A DNA stretch of 6,283 bases from Candidatus Cloacimonadota bacterium. Its GTDB lineage: Bacteria > Cloacimonadota > Cloacimonadia > Cloacimonadales > Cloacimonadaceae. How positions within the stretch are numbered: position 1 is the first letter of the stretch; each line of letters starts with the position of its first letter. Position numbers and translations under genes: made by a program. Under the pieces are notes generated by a model. That model saw only the letters and a list, made by a program, of their open reading frames with translations. It did no database searches and was not told the origin of the DNA. This document shows positions 3,998-6,283 of this stretch, in pieces. The stretch lies in NCBI GenBank assembly GCA_012519465.1, contig JAAYQD010000205.1, forward strand, positions 1-6,283. The letters run 5' to 3'.

Positions 3998-6283
3998 CTA
4001 CTTCATCAATAGCATCTTACGGCTCTGGCTGTTTTTGCCATCGCTCAGGCGATAGAAATACATTCCAGAAGCCACTTCATTGCCAGTGATATCCTTGCCG
4101 TCCCATACGATTGTATGGTTGCCTGCGCTCAAGGGTCCCTTGTGCAAGGTTTTCACCTTCTGACCCTTGACATTGTATATCTCCAATAGATAGGCAGGGG
4201 AGGGTTCGGCTATATTAAACGAGATATTGGTATGTGGATTAAATGGGTTGGGGTGGTTTTGATTTAGATAAAAGCCTGTTGCCGGCGGTATCGAGGGATC
4301 GTCTATCCCCACCGTTTCGTTAGAGAGCTTTTGCATATATAGCCCCAAAACTTCAGTTTTACCGCTGGAGCGTCCATCCGCCCAGATGATGTAGGCATCG
4401 TTGCCCATGGTGACGATAAGGGGGTTGTATTGGGATTTCCCGGCATCACTCACCACGTCGCCTTCAGGGCTGCCCACCATGCTTCCGTCACCATTCACGT
4501 ATCTGTAATAGATGTCGGATTCCAGAGCCATATATTCCGTCCATGCCACCACCATTCCTTTGTTGGGGAAGGCAGCCATGCTGGGATTGGATTGAGTGCT
4601 ATCCTTTTGCACCACATAATAGCCCAGATCATTCCACATTGGGGTTCCATCCAAGCTATAGCGATGCGCCACGATATCCAGATATCCGCCTATGTTTTCG
4701 CCCCAGGCAAAGGTGATCACATCCTTGGGACCGTTTTTGAGGGTGGTTGCCATTTCCTGTTCTCTGCCATAATCTGCCAGATTCACAGCCAGGGGATCCC
4801 ACAGCCTTTCACCAGAGCCGGAGACGTGTTGACCAAAATAGTTGGGAACCCAATCTTCACGCTGGTCTCTCCACATCACAAACAGCCCTTGTTCGGTAGT
4901 GACGGATACGGGTGCCACCTGGTTGGTGTCATAATCCTGTTGAGTGGAAAGCTTCACGCCTTCAGCAGGCCAGCCATCAGCCGGTTCGCCACTGGGATCA
5001 ATGCGCACGGCATAGATGCTTTGCGTGCCTTCCATGGGGATATAGCGTTGCCAGATATAGTATCCATCATGCATTTGCTGCAGTTCACATTGGTTGTTCA
5101 GGTCTTCTTCGATGAGGTCGGATACTCTTTTGCCATCAGGTCCCCACATCTTTTCACCGTTATGGATTCTTTGTCCCCATGCGTGGTAGTAAAAGTTGTT
5201 ACCAATCTGATCATAATTTGACCAGCCTATATAAAAGCTATTCGTGGCGGCATCATAATCCACCTTTACTTCCTTTTGATCCACAGGAGTGGCATCCGTG
5301 AGGGGAATGCCAGTTTCATCCCACAATCTTTCACCAGTAGGAGAGAGGTATTGCATATAAATCTTGGGATATTCATGACGCTTGTCTTGCCACAATACGA
5401 GGATATGCCCGTCCGGAGTGATGGCAGCGGCGGGTTCCAACTGGTCATAGCCGGTGGGGATGGTCACAGATCTGCCGTTTTCATCCAAGGCTATGCTGCC
5501 ATCAGGGCTTACATACTGCATAAAGATTTGATGACCCAGGTTTGCATAGCGGGTATCCGTCCAGATAATGGCAATATCATCATTGCGGGGCAGCATCAGA
5601 TATTCACCGAGGGGAGCGTCTCCGCTGAGACCCCAGAAAACCTGCTGTCCATCCGGCTCCAAGAGCAGATCGCCGGCGGAGTTCAACACCTGATAATAGA
5701 TGCCCACGCTGCCAGTGCGGGTGTCTTCCCAGTTTACAAACACATGATTGCCAGCGGCTTTGATGAGGCTGCCTTCCTGGATGTTGCCAGCCGTGCAGAT
5801 AGCCTTGCCATCAGTGCCCCACAGGGCTTCGCCCGTGGCGCTAAGGTGTTGGGCAAAAATATCTTCCTTGGTGGTGTTTGTATTGCGATAATCATCCCAC
5901 ACAATGTAGGCACCACCGGCTCCATCTGAAGAGAGCCTGGGGTTTTTCTGGGCAAAATCTGCCAAGCAAAGCGGCAAGCCATCGGCATTCCACAGCAGGG
6001 TGCCGGCAGAGCTAACCTTTTGGGCATAGAGGTCTGCTGCCAAGGGATCATTGCGCTTGTCTTGCCAGGCGATGATGGCGGCGTTATCGCTGGTGCCCAC
6101 GATGCGGGGATTATCCTGCGGAGCAAAATTGGGAGTGCCTGAATCGCCATAAACGATTAGCTTGTTTGGCCAGCCTCTTTGACCGCTGATATTCATCTTT
6201 TGGGCTGCGATATCGGGATCTGCCCCCACCTGGTCTTCCCATGTGAGGATAAATTCACCATTGCCAATGGATGCCATGCGCAC
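3998..6283 (-). CDS. Secreted repeat protein with FlgD-like/T9SS-type C-terminal tail (5'-partial)
   Basis: The visible 761 residues are the C-terminal part; the N-terminus and any signal peptide lie beyond the right edge. The first visible codon is GTG inside a repeat, so it is not taken as a start. Residues 1-655 are twelve units of about 56 residues (next entry). A short linker, VGIDDPSIPPATG (658-670), leads to a final 90-residue domain with NHPNPFNP (676-683), IYNVKGQKVKTL (702-713), WDGKDITGNEVASGMYFYRL and a basic KMLLMK end. This tail is the FlgD-Ig/'Por secretion' type that, in Bacteroidetes-related bacteria, directs proteins across the outer membrane through type IX secretion or a like route. 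The body is probably exposed at or released from the cell surface. No catalytic motif is seen, so the function is unknown; substrate binding or adhesion is only a guess. It converges on thrS-kdsD and has its own terminator. Confidence 0.85.
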   Translation of the reverse strand: MRMASIGNGEFILTWEDQVGADPDIAAQKMNISGQRGWPNKLIVYGDSGTPNFAPQDNPRIVGTSDNAAIIAWQDKRNDPLAADLYAQKVSSAGTLLWNADGLPLCLADFAQKNPRLSSDGAGGAYIVWDDYRNTNTTKEDIFAQHLSATGEALWGTDGKAICTAGNIQEGSLIKAAGNHVFVNWEDTRTGSVGIYYQVLNSAGDLLLEPDGQQVFWGLSGDAPLGEYLMLPRNDDIAIIWTDTRYANLGHQIFMQYVSPDGSIALDENGRSVTIPTGYDQLEPAAAITPDGHILVLWQDKRHEYPKIYMQYLSPTGERLWDETGIPLTDATPVDQKEVKVDYDAATNSFYIGWSNYDQIGNNFYYHAWGQRIHNGEKMWGPDGKRVSDLIEEDLNNQCELQQMHDGYYIWQRYIPMEGTQSIYAVRIDPSGEPADGWPAEGVKLSTQQDYDTNQVAPVSVTTEQGLFVMWRDQREDWVPNYFGQHVSGSGERLWDPLAVNLADYGREQEMATTLKNGPKDVITFAWGENIGGYLDIVAHRYSLDGTPMWNDLGYYVVQKDSTQSNPSMAAFPNKGMVVAWTEYMALESDIYYRYVNGDGSMVGSPEGDVVSDAGKSQYNPLIVTMGNDAYIIWADGRSSGKTEVLGLYMQKLSNETVGIDDPSIPPATGFYLNQNHPNPFNPHTNISFNIAEPSPAYLLEIYNVKGQKVKTLHKGPLSAGNHTIVWDGKDITGNEVASGMYFYRLSDGKNSQSRKMLLMK
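4319..6283 (-). repeat. Twelve ~56-residue WxDxR / DIYAQ repeats in the secreted protein
   Basis: Each unit centres on a Trp in a strand ending W-[EQDTR]-D-x-R, then D-I-Y-x-Q, then a G-x-x-x-W-x-x-x-G turn. The anchor Trp residues are at 15, 73, 129, 185, 241, 298, 354, 411, 471, 527, 581 and 634 of the visible protein, spaced 53-60 residues, mostly 56-57. Unit length and strand pattern suggest beta-propeller blades or a similar all-beta solenoid, which is inference. The true number is higher because the gene continues past the window. Confidence 0.7.

Noticed and set aside
4430..5929. Plus-strand open frames of 263 and 217 aa opposite the secreted repeat protein
   Set aside because: They are antisense shadows of a clearly coding frame with regular Trp repeats and carry no recognisable motif.
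6281..6283. GTG at the window edge as start codon of the secreted protein
   Set aside because: It falls within an ongoing repeat, with no signal peptide; the gene continues beyond the window.

Overview
The window reads as a chromosomal segment of an uncultured-type diderm bacterium of the FCB lineage, most likely Cloacimonadota or a close relative. This rests on two features. The reverse-strand gene ends in a C-terminal tail of the NHPNPFNP / FlgD-Ig ('Por secretion'-like) type, which is abundant in that group. The kdsD gene implies a Kdo-containing outer membrane. The taxonomic call is an inference from protein style; no marker gene here settles it.

Layout. Bases 1-184 are a thrS leader. 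They hold a perfect 9-bp inverted repeat (22-30 / 82-90) and a 43-nt stem-loop (117-159) whose apical loop is CGU, followed by a Shine-Dalgarno sequence. Bases 185-2089 encode a full-length threonyl-tRNA synthetase (634 aa). Two bases after its stop, 2092-3078 encode an arabinose-5-phosphate isomerase (KdsD, SIS + 2 CBS, 328 aa), so the two are almost certainly co-transcribed. Bases 3079-3997 (919 bp) hold no credible gene but are crowded with short repeats and hairpins: TAGGTG-rich tracts at both ends in opposite orientation, two CACGAA-type repeats, several small hairpins, a pair of inverted three-hairpin modules (3422-3482 and 3678-3737) around a 195-bp core, a 14-bp perfect stem, and an intrinsic terminator. 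Bases 3998-6283 on the minus strand carry the C-terminal 761 residues of a large secreted repeat protein that runs off the right edge of the window.

How it fits together. The forward genes do core jobs: charging tRNA-Thr, and making arabinose-5-phosphate for Kdo and so for lipopolysaccharide. They converge on the surface-protein gene, and the non-coding stretch between them acts as a landing zone for repetitive palindromic elements. The two observations most worth following are these. First, the thrS leader hairpin presents the tRNA-Thr anticodon triplet, suggesting ThrRS autoregulation by tRNA mimicry as known in E. coli. Second, the inverted three-hairpin modules differ from each other by changes that preserve base pairing.
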